From positions 1-52,966 of the forward strand of contig BRYA01000202.1 in NCBI GenBank assembly GCA_030267965.1: a DNA stretch of 52,966 nucleotides. The letters run 5' to 3'. Below the pieces are notes generated by a model that was given only the letters and a program-made list of their open reading frames with translations, ran no database searches and was not told the DNA's origin. Shown here piece after piece: positions 1 to 11,679 of the stretch (position 1 is the stretch's first letter; the number at the start of each line of letters is the position of its first letter). The DNA comes from Triparma columacea (Eukaryota > Sar > Bolidophyceae > Parmales > Triparmaceae). The translations under genes were made by a program, and so were the position numbers.

Positions 1-1558
1 GTCGCTGCATGTATCATGGACAACTTTATGTAAGGTCACACTATTTATTTCTCAACAATAATTAGTCGTAATTAAGCCCACCTTTCCGGACTTTTCCTCC
101 TTCGGATGTCCTTCGCCGCGTGGCTCCCATTTCATATCATCCCGCCACTCAAGTTTCTCGCCTATCCGTTGTCAGTTTTCGAGAATCAAAACCCCGACGT
201 CTTGTGGGCTCCAATCAGCAACACGTCCAAAGCGCAAACGAGAAGAAAAAAAACCGGGGCGGTGTGGCCTTGTTTGTAACATGGGTGATTCTCCCCTCTT
301 CCCCGCTTGTCTTGAATCCATTCGCATTATAGCTCTCTGCGCGACCGACTACAGCATTCTGATCTGATCTGAGCTCCTTCCGTCCACCCCAAAGATAAAA
401 AAAATCACGTCCATTAAATGTATTCTACTTTCTGCTACATGTTGAACTGCGGCGAGTCTCCAATATGTCGTTTGTCCAAGACAATGGACTCGGGAGATGA
501 CGCCATACTGCATCATACTGGACGCCCTAGGGACGACATAAAACAGTTTATAAAAATAGACGATTCGTTCACATGTATTGATTTTACTTTTCACGTCCGC
601 CCCCATTCTTTTTTGGTACCTGTGCTCGCGGGTAGCAGGTCGTGGATCAGCGTACCTATGTCGGTTTCCCCGCAATTACGCACTACAAGTTCAACTGACA
701 AGATTCTGTTAGACGAAGAATCACATTACGTTAGATAATAACACTAACAACACGAGATGAAACCTCTTCCAAGGTTAAAGTTGGGAACTCGTATGAGGTG
801 AGAAGAACGCAAGATAATCGAAGCTGTACCTATTCGTTTCTAGCCTATTTCCATCCATCTAGGATTAACCACAACCTACCAGTTGACTTCGCAAAGTACA
901 ATTGCAAAGTACAAGTGCAAAGTACAACGCAAATGTGTTTGCCAAAACCTAATAAAAACAATGCACTCCGTTCCCGTCCAAAGCGATTTCAGGTAGGGGA
1001 AAAGTTCGGGCCCTTAGATGCTCATCTCCTCTCCTCAGTCATGTGGGTGCTGTCGGAGTCGTAGGAGCTGGTAGCATTGCCGGTCTTCTTCTCGTCAATC
1101 TTGTCTTCGATTGCAGAGCTGCTCCGCAGAAATGCATAGGTGAGGAGCGCCGACTCAGCATGTCATGACACAGTACTAGTCCGTCCTTTTTTTGCTTCAA
1201 ACTCAACCCGAACAGTACCTGTCACGCCACCGAATGTGCCTCTTCTAAGGACCGCTAGGCGCTCAACAAAAAACAAATGATCCGTCGCTTTTGGTGCTCT
1301 CAATAACATACGATGGTCGTCGCTTCCTTGGAAACTCACCTCACCCATCAGACTTACATAAATTTGTTTTACGAACACGCTGAAGAACGAGAGTACATCG
1401 ACAGCGGGTGGTGTCGTAGGACTGGGCAGTGATGCGCCGAATGTTACCTCGTCAATAGATGAATCCAATGCTGACCAATTTACATTTACGGCTTTGGTAT
1501 CCTTGCTGAGTTGCAAGGAGGGAACGAGAGTACATCGACAGTGGGTGGTGTCGAAGGA
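1..1558. other. Region without a supported gene
   Basis: I see no convincing gene here. Several open frames of 60-117 codons exist on both strands, but none shows a recognisable domain or a clear splice structure. The best is a minus-strand frame at 1516-1163. It has no ATG (it opens at TTG), reads through plausible mixed hydrophobic/charged sequence and overlaps a 42-bp segment repeated at 1522-1563, so it may be a decayed gene fragment. A TATA-like stretch lies near 545-555. Nothing resembling an rRNA or complete tRNA gene was noticed. Confidence 0.5.
1385..1426 (+). repeat. 42-bp direct repeat, copy 1
   Basis: This 42-base segment recurs at 1522-1563, with 39 of 42 bases matching by eye and 137 bp between the copies. 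The second copy ends in the start codon of the C2H2 finger frame (ATG at 1559). It reads like a partial local duplication of older coding sequence. Confidence 0.7.
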
Positions 1559-2058
1559 ATGGGAAACGATCTACTTGTTTGCCAGCCATGTGATGAGGAG
1601 GATGAGAATGTGGAGGTTGTTGCTCAAGGGAAGACCAACAGCAGGAGCAAAAAGGTGTGATCTGGTACCGCTGTAAGGACTGCGACTTCCAAGCGAAGCG
1701 AAAAGACAGTCTCAAGAGGCATCGCTCAGCTATCCACAACAACAACGTGACCTGGCACAACTGTCAGGACTGCAACTACAAAGCGAAGCACAAACATCAT
1801 CTCAAGCAGCATCGCGCAGCTATCCACAACGAAAACGTGACCTGGCATCGCTGTACGGACTGTGCCTACAAAGCAAAGGATAAGGATAAGAGAAACCTCA
1901 AGAAGCATCGCGCAGATGTCCACGATGAAGACGTTACCTGGCACCAGTCTGAAGACTGTGAGTACCAAGCGAAGCAAAAAGGCAACCTCAAGATACATCG
2001 CGAAAGGAAGCACAAGAATGGCAAGAAGGGGAAGAAGGATGGGGGTAAGAAGAAGTGA
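1559..2058 (+). CDS. C2H2 zinc-finger protein with an apparent frameshift
   Basis: The open part (from about 1657) encodes four tandem finger-like units of 28-30 residues. Each is introduced by a V(T/I)W(H/Y) linker, with pattern C-x2-C-x12-H-x4-H. The fourth unit has lost its first cysteine (SEDC instead of CxxC). The tail is lysine/glycine-rich (KNGKKGKK-type). No in-frame ATG exists for the finger frame: it is closed by a TGA at 1603. A different frame starting at ATG 1559 runs 33 codons into TGA at 1658. One base too many in the A-run at 1649-1653 would explain this. Such short fingers generally bind nucleic acid, but the target is unknown. Whether it is a pseudogene or carries a sequencing error cannot be decided here. 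The last codons and 3' flank match those of the next gene. Confidence 0.6.
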
Positions 2059-2131
2059 ACGAAACAACACAGTAATGCGGCGGTTATAAGCAATTTTTCA
2101 GAATTCCTTTGTACATCAAATTGCTTATTTT
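2014..2131 (+). repeat. Shared 3'-end cassette, copy A
   Basis: About 118 bp covering the last lysine/glycine-rich codons, the stop codon and the 3' flank of the C2H2 gene. It is roughly 90% identical by eye to 3497-3614, the same part of the ankyrin-MYND gene. Confidence 0.85.
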
Positions 2132-2350
2132 TTATTGCGATTAGCGTGAGTTGTTCATATTTCTCCAACTCATTTTGTCCCTCAATTAATTTCGACTTGC
2201 TTCCAAGAAGAAACTTTCTAAGAGGTGGACTCCAATATTAGCACCTACACGACACTTCTGCCTGCGTGGAGTAGCTTGAAGGATTTGTTGATCACTTTCA
2301 CGTCGTAATTTGCCGCTATAAACTTACATTCGGCATAAGTTCGCTCAAAA

Positions 2351-3541
2351 ATGGCATCACAATCAGAAGTACAATCGTCACCTAATTCATCAGAGACCAC
2401 AAATGTGACAGTATATAGTTTGGACGATTTGACAGACGGTCAGCAGTTGTGCATAGAATGGGCTGATGACCAAGACTGGGATCGCATCAAGGGGTATGTC
2501 AAGGAACATGGTCCTGAGGTTTTGTTAGGCGTTTATTCAGAGCTTGTTGATGAGGAATGGAAGGTAGGTTCAGTCCTCACCGCCGCCTCTCTTCACAATA
2601 ATGTTGAGATGGTCAAGTTTACCTTAGACGCCGGTTTCAATAACAAGGAAGCCATGTACATTGCCGCAGATATATCAATGAAGAAGAGTGGCAATTCAAC
2701 AATCTTGAGATTGCTCTTAGAATATGGACTTGACCCTAATATGGACATGCATGTCGAAGGGGTGAAGAGAGACTCTTCCAACCTTTTGATTTCTGCTGCT
2801 TATGCGGGACACATTGATCACACCATAGCACTTCTCGATCATGGAGCAAATGTGAACAAGACAGTGGTTGACCCTGATGATGGACATGTTCTTTCACCAC
2901 TTACTTTTACTATGCGTTGTGGAGCACACGACTTATGTAGGCTGTTTCTCACGCGCGGTGCTATTCCAACCACCAACGACGTGGCTAATGTGTTTCTTAA
3001 TTGCCTCCAAGCGTGCAGAGGATTACACTCTAGCCTTAGTAGAGATGTCGCAATAAAGATGTTCACAACATTTCTTCATCTCGGAAAGCCCGATTCCGAC
3101 GTAGTTCAAGACAAATTCAATTCAGTCCCTCCTGACTGGCGCGATCCCATAATCACGAACATCACGAAACATTACCTTCAAGGCCGTCCCTTCTGCTGCT
3201 TTGTTTGTGAGGCTCTAACTGCCAAGTCACGTGACAAGCTCCTAATGTGTCCCTGCCGTACTGTCGCTTACTGCTCGAGGGAGTGTCAGGTCAAGCACTG
3301 GAGGGAACACAAGGTGCAATGCACGGGACCGCTGAACGAGAAGGGGGAGAGTGAGGCAATGGTCAAGAAAAGATCCAAGACAGGGAAGGGAGCGGTGGCG
3401 GGAGGAGCGGATGTGGGAGTAACGAATGTGGGAGTAGCGGCGGGAAGAGCGGATGTGGGAGTAGCGGAAGGAGCAGTTGCGACGGGGAAGAAGGGCAAGA
3501 ATGGCAAGAAGGGCAAGAAGGGTAGGGGTAAGAAGAAGTGA
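2351..3541 (+). CDS. Ankyrin-repeat / MYND zinc-finger protein
   Basis: A single-exon gene of 396 residues. Residues about 70-210 hold several degenerate ankyrin-type helical pairs, for example LISAAYAGHIDHTIALLDHG (about 146-165). Residues 283-324 form a MYND finger: CxxC (283, 286), CPC (300-302), YCSREC (307-312), then H320 and C324. The tail from about 330 is low complexity (GADVGV/GVAAG repeats) and ends in KKGKKGRGKKK. MYND fingers usually bind proline-rich partners, and ankyrin-MYND genes form large families in many algae, so a protein-interaction adaptor is likely; the partner is unknown. The start is the first ATG of the frame, preceded by an A-rich context. Its stop and 3' flank duplicate those of the upstream finger gene, and the shared cassette ends 6 bp before the next gene's start codon. 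Confidence 0.85.
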   Translation: MASQSEVQSSPNSSETTNVTVYSLDDLTDGQQLCIEWADDQDWDRIKGYVKEHGPEVLLGVYSELVDEEWKVGSVLTAASLHNNVEMVKFTLDAGFNNKEAMYIAADISMKKSGNSTILRLLLEYGLDPNMDMHVEGVKRDSSNLLISAAYAGHIDHTIALLDHGANVNKTVVDPDDGHVLSPLTFTMRCGAHDLCRLFLTRGAIPTTNDVANVFLNCLQACRGLHSSLSRDVAIKMFTTFLHLGKPDSDVVQDKFNSVPPDWRDPIITNITKHYLQGRPFCCFVCEALTAKSRDKLLMCPCRTVAYCSRECQVKHWREHKVQCTGPLNEKGESEAMVKKRSKTGKGAVAGGADVGVTNVGVAAGRADVGVAEGAVATGKKGKNGKKGKKGRGKKK

Positions 3542-3614
3542 ACGAAACAATACAGTTATGCGGCGGCTATAAGCAATTTTTCAGAATTTGATGTACATCA
3601 AATTGCTTATTTTT
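3497..3614 (+). repeat. Shared 3'-end cassette, copy B
   Basis: Second copy of the cassette at 2014-2131. It covers the KKGKKG-type codons, the stop at 3539-3541 and an AT-rich 3' flank ending just before the MetAP2 start at 3620. Confidence 0.85.
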
Positions 3615-3619
3615 AGAAG

Positions 3620-5166
<1,547 letters not shown>

Positions 5167-5373
5167 GGGAGGTGGAACTCGCAATAATAGCAGTACAAAA
5201 TTACTGGCAAAACACACACACCAATACAGTTTTTTATTTTGCTACTTTTGAGTTATACTTATTCAATTAGGGATACTTTATGTACAGTACGGGTAGGCGA
5301 TGATATCTCTTGAACCTTGTCAGCATGGGTAACTTAAAATGAATGTATAATACAGTTCGGGGTGTGGAACTAA

Positions 5374-7585
5374 TCACCTCTCACTCTGGTAAAACTCACT
5401 TGCGCTTGCATACCCGTAGCCCCGCACTAGTTGATTGGCGTCTTTGTCGACATTGATTGGGTTCAAGTCGGATCCAGCAGCCCCCTTCCTCTTCTTGGCT
5501 CCCCCATTGGGTTGCTGCTGTGTCGGCGAATCGATCAGATCTGCGGCTCGGGCCCTCTTCTTCTTTCGGCCCTCCTTCGACGTCTTGCCGGGGTGCGTAA
5601 ACTTGTGGGCCACCACCTTGGCATTGGGTGATTTGGGGGCGGGGGTTTTATTGTTCTTCTCCTTCACGTTCCCCTCGTCGGGAGGCACAGGTTTGGGCTC
5701 AAATTTCCTCGTTTCCATTACGTCGGTGCTGATGGCCTTCTGCGCCTTCCTAATACTCGTGTTCCGCTCCCTCCTGAGGAATGCGTGGTCGACCAGACAT
5801 GCAATATAGGAGAACCCTTTCCCTTTGTACCCTGCCGCGACCTTAATGCACATTGAAGTGCAAGCCCACGCCCTAGCTAGTATCGCCGATACTTCGGAGA
5901 TGCGAAAGTTGCCCTTGAATTCAGCGACGCCTCCACTGGCCCTGATTATGCTCTGAGTTTTGAGCTCCCCTTTGCCCCCCCTTCTAAACCTGTCGAGGAA
6001 TGCAATAAACACGGCGGAGATCGGTGGGAGAGTTTTCCTCCCCTCTGACTCTTGTTCGAGGTGGTGGGCGATCATCACATATAGCTTGTACGACCCGATC
6101 CCCCCCGTGAAGGGCTTGTCGAGATCTGCTTGGCGAAGTAGCATTTTCATTATGAGGACGAGCGGCTCAAACACTCCTGGGTACTGGTTGACCAGCTTGG
6201 TACTATAGTCGGACGTGTCAACACCCATGCTCCCCCCGCACCCGACGTCCCCCTCGACGCCGAACGACGTAACGAAATTGATGATGGGGACCTTGGCCTT
6301 GGACCTGCACTCGATGCTACTGCACCACCTGCAGGCCGCGATCTTTCTGGCGATTGCCCGGAGCGCTTTCACTACATCCTTCCTGATGGCGTCCTTCTCC
6401 TTTTTGCTCATTCGGGGGGGGGGCGAGGGAGCAGTGGGCGAGGGGGCAGTGGGCGAGGGGCTTCCCTTCGCCGACGACGACTTTGTCGAGCTCATGTGCA
6501 CCTCTAAGTTCCCCCCCTGTTTAGCATCCTCCGTGTCCGCGTCGGCGTCCGCATCCCTGGACGTGACCACCAGCTCGACGTTGCCTCCGCCCCTGTCGAT
6601 TTCGAAGGCGACCTCCCCCTCACTGTCAGAGTCAGAGTCGTCAGAGTCGCTTCCAGCGACAAACATCACCTCTTTCTTCTTTACCTCCTCCTGCTCCTTC
6701 TCCTCCTTCTCCTCGAATTCTTCGTAATCTTGCAGTTCCTCCAGCTTCTCCTCCTTCTCTTCATTCCCACTACCAACAATCTTTCTCCACTTCTCAAGCT
6801 TTTCCTTCTTCCTCTTAACATTCTCCGCGCTCTTTTCCTTCCCCCTCTCTAGCATTTCCCTGTTCCCTGTAATTCTCTCCACTGCCCCTTTGACGATCAT
6901 ATCCACGTCGCTGCTGTAGAGCCCCACGTCCCCCTTGCTTGCGTAGCTTCCAAACGTCAGGATTTCGACGCCCTCCCCCCCGACCTGGTTGTGGGACTGG
7001 ATAAGTTCCTTGACCTTGGCTATCAGGAGCTCTCTGATTATGTTCTCGGAATGGTTAGGAATCACGTAGCTGTCGACGGAAGTGGGAGGGGTAGGGGCGG
7101 GGTGGAAAGGGTGAAGTTAGTGCGAGGCGAAATGCGAAATAAATTGTGCATTGACTCCACTCGTGATGGATGTTTCACACAAAATCTCACCTCGCAAACT
7201 TGAGAATTTCCACCGAGAACTCGTCGAAGTCTGGATTCTTGGTGCGCAGCTTTTGCGAGTGAGCCCAGGGCATCTCACTGACGGGTTTGAGTTCGTTGGG
7301 ATTGGTGGTAAACGGAACAACTGGCTTTGTCGTGAAGCCTTCATTGACGGCGTTGTTGTTCTCGGCGTATGAACTGACGCGTGGATCTTTTATTTTTGGT
7401 CTAACGCTCTTATGCTGTTTGATTGGGTTGTAGCCTTTGACTTTACTCATGTCCCTCAGAGCTGCAGTGGTGACTCTTCCACCTCGCTCCGCCAATTTCC
7501 CCCCCCCCGACCCCCCCGAAGTCTTGAGATAAGCATTAGACTTCCCCCCCTTCTTCCCACCCTTCCCGTTCTTGTTCCTGTTCAT
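5374..7585 (-). CDS. Trf4/TENT4-type non-canonical poly(A) polymerase
   Basis: Minus-strand exons 7585-7191 and 7069-5374 (121-bp intron) encode 696 residues. The nucleotidyltransferase signature is FGSYASKGDVGLYSSDVDM (about 171-189), with catalytic D186 and D188. The third aspartate is probably D406 in GVEGDVGCGG. The central domain has PLVLIMKMLL and FTGGIGSYKL (about 451-460), typical of Trf4/5-PAPD5 enzymes, which add short A-tails to nuclear RNAs in TRAMP-like complexes. An acidic, Glu/Lys- and Asp/Ser-rich insertion of roughly 150 residues (about 195-350) separates the DxD from the third Asp, which is longer than in the fungal and animal proteins I know. The basic C-terminal tail suggests RNA binding or nuclear location. 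The start is the first ATG, before a Gly/Lys-rich leader. It is convergent with MetAP2. Confidence 0.88.
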
Positions 7586-8315
7586 TCGTTTGTGCGTTGT
7601 TGTGGAAACTGCCCCTCACCTACCTATTCCCTTCTTCTCAATGATTTGTTGTTGTTTGTTGTTGTTTGTTGTTGTTTGTTGTTGTTCGTCTTATCAACTG
7701 GCACGGCAATACTTCTAAGCCGGTGGTGATCGGCTGGGCGCTCCACCTAACACTCCACCGAAGGGACAAAGGGTCTGCAGAGGGGCTGCCTTGATTTTAG
7801 CCTACTTCGACTAATTATCGCTGTGAATAGAACATATATACAAAGTAAGTGTAATCATCATAGAGGTTAGCGGATAAATGGGTAAAATAAGTTACAAAGT
7901 AGACCAAAAAAAGGGGGAGAATAAGGGAAAGCGCATTGGCCTCGCATCATAGGGTCATTCTCCTCCCCCTATTCTCCTCCTAGCGATCATCTCAATCGCA
8001 GCACCTCTCGAAGGGTCCAAAGAACGTAACGCGACGTTTCAAGACGTAGTCACACTCACGTACTTTCTCACCTCCTTTGTTGATTTTTTTAGGTGCATTG
8101 CTTTGGGGCTGTCCGTGGTCCAGCTCTGCTGTTTTTCAATTCAAGGCCCAAGGCCAAGAATAAGTTTGGGATTGAGGAATCGAAAAACCGTTCTAGAACC
8201 AGCCCAGCCTGTTGTCGTAAGCTCTACTTGGCCCGAGATTGGGTTGTGAAATTACCTCCTGCTCTTTTGGTCCAGTTTGGTGATTGAAACCCTTGCAACA
8301 CAACCCCTCGCAGCT
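7586..8315. other. Intergenic region, divergent promoter zone
   Basis: 730 bp between the starts of the Trf4-like gene (minus) and the methyltransferase gene (plus). It contains a GTT-rich 10-bp tandem repeat, purine tracts and a CTCGCAG just before the downstream ATG that could be the acceptor of a 5'-UTR intron. No gene was recognised. Confidence 0.5.
7648..7687 (+). repeat. 10-bp microsatellite (TTGTTGTTTG)n
   Basis: About four consecutive copies of a TTGTTGTTTG unit, the last one imperfect, lie in the divergent intergenic region. Confidence 0.85.
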
Positions 8316-9967
8316 ATGACTGAATTGGCTGAGAAGAAGGCGCACGATGACTCCACAATGGGGGGTATGACGACTGGTGGTATAAGTGTCGTGACAAAAT
8401 CGACGGCGGGGGGGGTTTCCTTCATTGAGAGGCTGAGGAAGGAGCACATCAGGGTTGAGCCTTATGGGGAGCCCACCTACTGGGATGAGAGGTGAGTTAG
8501 GATGGCTGGTGCGAGCAGCTGATGGACTCCTTGTGCACAACAAGCTGTGCTTGGTGCTCAAACCAATCGCTCTCAACCCTTTACTTACCCCCCTCTTCAG
8601 GTATGAAAACTACAGGAGAGAGCATGGGCAGAACTTCTCCTTTGACTGGTACGTGGACCCGAAGAAGATTGCGCCCATCCTGGAGTTGCACATCGGCATT
8701 GAGAATGATCGGGGAAAGAAGATTATGATTTTTGGTTGCGGTAACTCCAAGCTTTCCGAGGTTCTATACGACTTGGGCTACAGGTCCATTACGTCTGTTG
8801 ACACGTCCACGGTGGTGGTATCGCAGATGCAGTACCGGTACAAAAACCGCGAGGGCATGGATTTTATGGTCGCCGATGTAATGAAGGTGAGCCTCCCCCG
8901 GCCAGCCATCAAGCTTGTTTGTTGCAGCTGGCAACCTTATCTAACCCGTCTCCACCGCACGCCAACAGATGGACATGTTCCCGGACCGCTCCTTCGACAT
9001 TGTGATTGATAAAGGGTGCCTTGACTGCATATACTGTAGCTACAGCTCCATCGATAATGCGAAGCTCGCGTATGCCGAGGCTTGGAGGCTCCTCAAGCCT
9101 GGGACGGGCAAGTACATCTCAATAAGCTACGGGACAACAGACTCCAGGATGGCCCACATGAGGACCAACCAGTGGGACGTGGAGGTAAACCCTGTGCCTT
9201 ACTCGCACGGGATTTCCATGTTCCTGACGACAAAGTTCCCAGAGAGCACAAAGAAGGGGAGGCTCAAGGCTGCCATGAAGTGGGGGGCGGCCATGAGTCG
9301 GAACACCAGCAAGGACAAGTGGAAGCCGCAGGAAAGCACCAAGCACAGCACCATGACGAGACACAAGGACAAGGTTGCCATGCTTGCGCTCCAGGGTGTG
9401 AAGATGCTGACGGCGGCGGAGGAGAAAGACCTGGAATTGGACCCGTCGCAGGGGTTCCACATTGAAGATGTTGAGAAGGAACTCGCGAAGGGATTGAAGG
9501 AGGGCCAAGAGCTGGAGAAGCAAATCAAGGAGGAGGTGAGGGTGGGGGAAGAGGAGCGAAAATGAAGACCGATGCGTTGGAGTCATAACAGCAAGCTGGG
9601 AACGCGTAACGAAGCTAACCACACCTCCTTCGACCCTCTCCCCTCTTTCCCTCCCCCCACTTAGCACCTGGAAGAGACCACTGGAATCATCGAGGAGAAA
9701 ATAAACGACGATATCGATGACAAAACCGACCCCTCCAGCCTTGCTTCCGTATTGGGCAAAGCCGTGATAGGCAAGGCTGCGGCCTCCGGCAACGAAGCTA
9801 AGTTCGTTTCGATGCTTGGCGGGGGTAAAAACAAAGGAGGGAAAAGGAACAGCGCAATCTGGAACCTCGCTAAGAAGACCATAGGGGACAAGAAGGATGT
9901 GGTGAAAGAGGGAGACAATGACGACCAGATCATTGACGAGGAAGAATGGAAGGAGTTGCAAGATTAG
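8316..9967 (+). CDS. METTL13-like class I SAM methyltransferase
   Basis: Four exons are proposed: 8316-8491, 8601-8886, 8969-9535 and 9665-9967, giving 443 residues. Junctions restore YWDER/YENYRREHGQNFSFDWY and ADVMK/MDMFPDRSFDIVIDKG. The order YWDERY, FDWY, motif I IFGCGNSKLSE, ITSVDTS (acidic end of the second beta strand) and SFDIVIDKGCLD is typical of the METTL13/EEF1AKNMT family and relatives, whose known members methylate elongation factor 1A; the substrate here is inferred only. Residues about 280-440 form a charged, coiled-coil-like extension. The third intron is the least certain: without splicing, the frame stops at 9565. I chose ATG 8316 because the frame upstream of it has only a TTG. 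Its stop lies 60 bp from the convergent armadillo-like gene. Confidence 0.85.
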
Positions 9968-10027
9968 TTCGTGTGTCTGTAATGTGTCTGTATGTTAGGT
10001 TTGAATACATGACCGGGGTTTGCCCTT

Positions 10028-11468
10028 TCATCGATTTGCTTCCTTTAAGACGGCCTCGTCCCTCTTGCTCTCCGGGCCGTGGAACCTCTTCCTCTCCCTG
10101 GGGAGGCTGCAGTACATGTCAAACATTGCAGAGTGAACCTGTTCCTTGGCTAGCGACCTGGAAATTAAGTCCTTCGTGTCAACGTTGATGATTGTGTCGA
10201 GGGTGCTGCGAGGGGGGGGAGGGGGAGGGGAAGGGGGGAGCTAAGATTCTTGTTGCTTTGTTATTTCCCCGCACTCCTCACTCATCTCACCTCCTCAGCT
10301 GCCCCAACAGGTCCCCGCTGCGCGCAATCCTGAGTACGCTCTTGTCCAACCTGCTATTACAAACGATCCCGTCAACTACTCCTGCCGCCATCCTCACAAT
10401 CTCCACCTCTTGGTGCTTGAGTAGATTGGTAAGGGAGGGGACGAGAGAAGAGGAGAACCGGGAGCTAAGGACGACGACGTTGTCAAAGTGGTAGGTGAGG
10501 GTCTCGAGGGTGAAGAGGGCCTGCTTGAGGATGAAGGGATCATCGCTGTCGAGCAACATCACGAGCAACGATAGCATGGACGAGGCATCCTTGAGGAGCG
10601 CAGGCAGCGCGAAGGTGGAACAAAAAAGAAGGAAAGGTTAGACAAGTGTCGTCCCTGCAACCCATCATCCCCCCCGACACACTGCCGTCCGCTCTCACCT
10701 CGTCGGCGCCTCCCTCTGCTGCTGCAACAGCCGCACCATTAGCTCCGCTCGTCCACGTGTCCAGGACCTCTTTGTTCTTCCCTCCCTCCCGTTTACTGCG
10801 TCCCTTAACCAGCGCATGCTCCATCCCAACGTTGGCCAGCTGGTTGAACATCCTGCACGTGATGCTCGCCACAAATCTCCTGAATGCCACGTTTTCTGAC
10901 CTGTACAGTTGGTCCAGCCTGCCCGGCAGCTCCTTCTCCTGGCTCAAGCCGAGGACGAAGTCCGTCTCGAGGCAGAGCATGTTCGTGCTGTACAGGCAGT
11001 TGGCGACTATCTTGGTATTCTTGGTGCCCTCAAGGGCAAGAAGCTCGACAAGGACGGGGATGCAGCCGGCGTCTTGCAGGATCAAGGCCCCGCGGGGACC
11101 GTTGGAACACTTCATTCGGAAGTGGTCGGAGGCGAGCTCCATCTGCCTTCTATCGAGGCTCCGCAGGCTCTCGACGAGGGTGCAAGCGGCCATTACCCTT
11201 TGTGCCGCTTGTTTCAGTCTAGGCATGCCCTCCTCAAAGACGAGGCCTCTGTGTGTGGGAGGTAGGGAGGAGTCAGTAGGGGGGGGGGAGGGGGGAAGCA
11301 ATTTCAGTCCCCCTCTTCTCGACCCCTATCCACGTTTCCAGTCGGTCCTATCCCCCCCGACCAGAGCACACTACCAACGCACCTATTTAGTAGCTTGAAG
11401 GACCTCATATTTCTAGCCATCTTTACGATGGCGAAGATGCTGTTGGCCTTCTTCGGCTGACTGGCCAT
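10028..11468 (-). CDS. Armadillo/HEAT-like alpha-solenoid protein
   Basis: Four minus-strand exons: 11468-11383, 11248-10699, 10589-10291 and 10205-10028, giving 370 residues. Exon phases agree at every junction (NR/GLVFEEGMPRL, GGADE/DASSMLSLL, QLRR/STLDTIINVD). The middle is built of paired helices such as GCIPVLVELLALEGTKN, VAFRRFVASITCRMFNQL, FILKQALFTLETLTYH and VEIVRMAAGVVDGI, characteristic of armadillo/HEAT superhelices that serve as protein-binding scaffolds. I cannot assign a subfamily. The second intron must use an AAG acceptor (10591-10590), because a stop closes the frame before any upstream CAG. The N-terminus (MASQPKKANSIFAIVKMARN) is a short amphipathic helix. Confidence 0.7.
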
Positions 11469-11679
11469 CTTTACCGGGGGTGGGACAAATTATACGTGGA
11501 TATGGATAGATGTGATTCAGCGGAGCGAACGGTTAATTAAGGGGGGGGAGGAGATATGGGACAGTCTTTGTGGGCAGTTCCCATTTCTCATTTCGGACCA
11601 ATCCCCGAAGGATTTTTGAAGAAGTTTTATAACAACAATGTATTTATCGTATATATCCCCAACGCGTTCGCGCACACCG

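Noticed and set aside
9119..9961. 280-codon antisense frame over the METTL13-like gene
   Set aside because: Crosses the sense introns, has no domain and opposes a gene with clear methyltransferase motifs.
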